Part shown: one piece after another, positions 61,554 to 64,000 of the stretch | How positions within the stretch are numbered: the stretch's first letter is position 1 | How the letters are laid out: every line of letters starts with the position of its first letter | Source of the DNA: GCA-2686295 sp964402995 | Lineage (GTDB): Archaea > Nanobdellota > Nanobdellia > Woesearchaeales > GCA-2686295 | DNA: 64,000 nt | Direction: 5' to 3' | NCBI GenBank assembly: GCA_964402995.1 | Contig: CAYOEA010000010.1 | Span: 9,260 to 73,259 of the forward strand | Made by a program: the position numbers and the translations under genes | Notes under the pieces: generated by a model | The model's database searches: none | Told to the model about the DNA's origin: nothing | What the model saw: the letters and a program-made list of their open reading frames with translations, nothing else

Positions 61554-64000
61554 ATGGAGATTAAAATATCTTTTAAATTATTTTTAGTGCTAATTCTATT
61601 AATATTAGCAACAACAATTGCAAGCGCAGAAGTACTTGTAATGAACTTAAATAGCGTAGAATATTCAGCAGGAGAAGCTGGAAAAGTATTCGGTTATGTA
61701 TTAGATAATAGTTATAGCGCCGAATCTGGTGTGAATGTGTCGATATATCTTGGCGGGTCATTTGAATCGATAGAGACTACTGATTTGAATGGTTACTATG
61801 AATATTACGTAACTAATCTTACACAAGGAACATATAACATTTCTACAAACACCTCCCTAAATGAACAAATTCTAACCTTTGAAGTATACCCTGCAAAACC
61901 TAAGTATCAAATTATTGCTTTATCCCTAGTAGTACCTTATATAAATCCTGTATTAGATTTTACAGTGAATAAATATCTTGGTCAAACTCTAACTAATAAC
62001 TCTTATTCTTATTCAATTTATTATCCTAACGGAACTACTTATGCCTCTTCAGGTGTAGGTGTTAGTGGAACTGAAGAATTAAACGTCTCATTACCCCAAG
62101 AAGTAGGATTATATACGATTGTAGTAGACGAAAAAAAAAGTTTTACAGTTGCAGTATCGAAATTCACATTAAAGTTCAAAGTAACTGATTCTGCAGGAAA
62201 TCAACAAGATGTATTCAAACCAAATGGAATTGCATATTTTCAAGTCGAAGGATTTTCAAACGGACAAAAAATCTCGAATGCAACAGTAACTGCAAAGACT
62301 ATTGATCCAACAGGTGGAATTAACACTGTAACATTTATTGAAACTAACGGAATTTACAAAGGAAATACTAATGTAACTCAATCAGGAACTGCTATTCAAT
62401 TAAGAGGCGGAGACTATGAAGTTGAGTTTACTATGAAAGACTCATCAAATAATGAGCAAAAAGTAAAAGGATATTTCAAAGTTCTAGGTTTAAGTGTTGA
62501 TGTAAATCTAGTAGATAAAAAACCATATAGATCAGGTGAAGACGCTGAATTTGATGTAATAGTGAAAAATTTAGCAGATGGAACACTTGTAGAACATGCA
62601 GATATAGTTTATTTCTTTGAATTAGAAAAAGATGGACAATTCTATGATATTTCAGCATTAAATGCTAGTGAAGCTTCAGATTCAACAATTACTTCAACAA
62701 TTGACTTAACTATTCCAGTTGGAATGGAAGATGGAGGATATTTCTTAAATATTAGAGTAGAAAGTTCAAGTAATACCGGATCAGGAAATGAATATTTAGA
62801 AGTATCAAATACTGATTTATTCTTACAATTAACTGATAACTTTGATGATTATAGAGAATTCTTTAAACCAGGAGAACGAGCAAAAGCAAAAGTTCAATCA
62901 AATGTTGATTTAGTTAATATGACTTTAGAAGTATTTACAAAACAAGGTCATGTTCCAACATTAAGTTCAACAGAAGATTTAACTGGAAGTGCAGGATCAT
63001 TAACTTTTACTGTACCTACAGAAACTGGTCAATATAGAGCAAAAGTAACAGCTTATTCAGATTCAGGCGCACAGGTAGTAAGACAAAAATGGTTCTCAGT
63101 ACAAAACTATCACTCATTTTTAGATGTAAGAAATTTAGATAATAATCCTCAATTTATTTTAACTTCAGGTGAAAGCTTTTTTGGAGTAATAAATGTTTTT
63201 GACATTACAACTAACTCTCCTGCAGATTTATCTGATTTTAGAATTAAATTTGATAAAATAGTAAATGAAGAAACAGGAAAAGAATATAAAAATATGCGGA
63301 CAACAAAGAATGTTAGTTTAAGTTCTGAAACAACAGGACAAGTTGCATATAAAATAGTTCCACCAAGTTTACCAAATGGATTTTATAAAATTCAATATAC
63401 TTTAGTAGATGATGAAGGAGAATCATTCTATGGTGAAGGTTGGTTTGGAATTAGTGCTTTTGATGTGGAGATTGAAACTTATGATTCAAATGGAAGACAA
63501 AAGAAACAGTTTTCATCAGGAGAATCAATCAACATAACTGTAAGCTTATCATCAGGCGATAATGGAACTGCAACACTACACCGTGAATTCTACGATGAAG
63601 CTAGTTTTTCAATTATTAATGGTGAAGGATCAGTATTATTATCATCAACATCAACAGATGATGCACTTAAGATTCCATCACAAGCTGGATTTTATCCTTT
63701 TGGAATTGAAGTAGAAAACCAAGATGATGAGACTGGTTTAGGAGATAATTTCTTTGAAATTAGAAATTTAAATTTCAGAAGTGTATCAGTAAGAAATAAT
63801 GGTAAATATGCTACAGGCGCAGATATTTTAGCAGATGTAGTTGTTGAAAAACAAGGAGATTTAGTTGAAGATGTAAATGTTAGTTTGGCAAGAGTTGTTC
63901 GATCAAATGATTGGTTTGATGTATCTGATCAAATAATAGATACAGGAGCTGCTTTAACAAGCGCTTTAGGTGCAACAACAATTACTTTACAACAATTCAC
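61554..64000 (+). CDS. large exported surface protein with repeated beta-sandwich domains (partial, runs off the window)
   Basis: About 815 residues are visible from the ATG at 61554 and the frame stays open to the window end. GAGGTG (61543-61548) is a good ribosome-binding site. A signal peptide (LFLVLILLILATTIASAE) is followed by many beta-sandwich units with phrases such as 'PYRSGEDAEFDVIVKNLADG', 'FKPGERAKAKVQ' and 'ATGADILADVVVEK'. These resemble macroglobulin/MG2-type and CARDB-like domains. No membrane anchor is seen yet. It is probably a surface protein like those at 7-17 kb; the C-terminal domains are outside the window. Confidence 0.7.
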   Translation, partial: MEIKISFKLFLVLILLILATTIASAEVLVMNLNSVEYSAGEAGKVFGYVLDNSYSAESGVNVSIYLGGSFESIETTDLNGYYEYYVTNLTQGTYNISTNTSLNEQILTFEVYPAKPKYQIIALSLVVPYINPVLDFTVNKYLGQTLTNNSYSYSIYYPNGTTYASSGVGVSGTEELNVSLPQEVGLYTIVVDEKKSFTVAVSKFTLKFKVTDSAGNQQDVFKPNGIAYFQVEGFSNGQKISNATVTAKTIDPTGGINTVTFIETNGIYKGNTNVTQSGTAIQLRGGDYEVEFTMKDSSNNEQKVKGYFKVLGLSVDVNLVDKKPYRSGEDAEFDVIVKNLADGTLVEHADIVYFFELEKDGQFYDISALNASEASDSTITSTIDLTIPVGMEDGGYFLNIRVESSSNTGSGNEYLEVSNTDLFLQLTDNFDDYREFFKPGERAKAKVQSNVDLVNMTLEVFTKQGHVPTLSSTEDLTGSAGSLTFTVPTETGQYRAKVTAYSDSGAQVVRQKWFSVQNYHSFLDVRNLDNNPQFILTSGESFFGVINVFDITTNSPADLSDFRIKFDKIVNEETGKEYKNMRTTKNVSLSSETTGQVAYKIVPPSLPNGFYKIQYTLVDDEGESFYGEGWFGISAFDVEIETYDSNGRQKKQFSSGESINITVSLSSGDNGTATLHREFYDEASFSIINGEGSVLLSSTSTDDALKIPSQAGFYPFGIEVENQDDETGLGDNFFEIRNLNFRSVSVRNNGKYATGADILADVVVEKQGDLVEDVNVSLARVVRSNDWFDVSDQIIDTGAALTSALGATTITLQQF

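Noticed and set aside
1..64000. CRISPR arrays, rRNA genes or a replication origin
   Set aside because: No regularly spaced palindromic repeats, no rRNA-like GC-rich blocks and no Cdc6/Orc1 gene with origin boxes were seen.

Overview
The window is AT-rich DNA from an archaeon. A TFB-type basal transcription factor, TATA boxes about 25 bases ahead of many start codons (several genes look leaderless), a SET-domain protein, a PGF-pre-PGF surface protein and prepilin-like 'KRGQIT' leaders all point that way. The style of the giant secreted repeat proteins and small stand-alone enzymes resembles DPANN lineages such as Woesearchaeota. That placement is inference; no rRNA or ribosomal protein gene is present to test it.

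Layout. 1-4.9 kb: nucleotide-sugar and surface-glycan genes on the minus strand (GT39-type membrane glycosyltransferase fragment, Nudix-like protein, UDP-sugar dehydrogenase, RmlD-like reductase), broken up by an MNT/HEPN pair and by duplicated ends of the neighbouring genes. 5.0-6.7 kb: a second MNT/HEPN pair, whose HEPN gene is cut short at a strongly structured DNA element, and a RelE-like pair. 6.9-16.8 kb: three large secreted or membrane-anchored proteins. 16.8-24.4 kb: a membrane protein, a K+-channel-like protein with an unusual filter, two small genes of unknown function, a Dus enzyme, a TolC-like secreted protein and an Fe-S protein. 24.5-34.8 kb: a beta-helix surface protein, B12-type radical SAM proteins, a prepilin-like protein and a long secreted protein ending in an Amidase_3 domain. 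That last gene is split by a 100-N assembly gap inside a 21-bp tandem repeat. 34.9-39.1 kb: a threonine-synthase-like enzyme, an amidohydrolase, a zincin and a TctA-like permease. 39.1-48.7 kb: pyrimidine biosynthesis (overlapping pyrE, pyrD-pyrK fusion, pyrC, pyrF; separate pyrBI fusion) around SET and radical SAM genes. 48.9-64 kb: an unknown protein, a membrane-anchored lipase-like protein, a structured RNA candidate, a PadR-controlled split RND/MMPL exporter operon, Nudix, zincin and APH genes, tfb, a zinc-ribbon membrane protein and the start of another giant surface protein.

How the genes fit together. UMP synthesis from carbamoyl phosphate is complete here (PyrBI, PyrC, PyrDK, PyrE, PyrF); carbamoyl phosphate synthase is not in the window. 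Much of the rest is cell-surface biology. The most unexpected item is a signal-peptide-bearing protein with a TolC-like two-repeat architecture behind a good archaeal promoter. The same window holds a two-gene RND/MMPL pump and a secreted peptidoglycan-amidase-like protein, each surprising in an archaeon without an obvious outer membrane or murein wall. All assignments come from reading the sequence; no database search was run.
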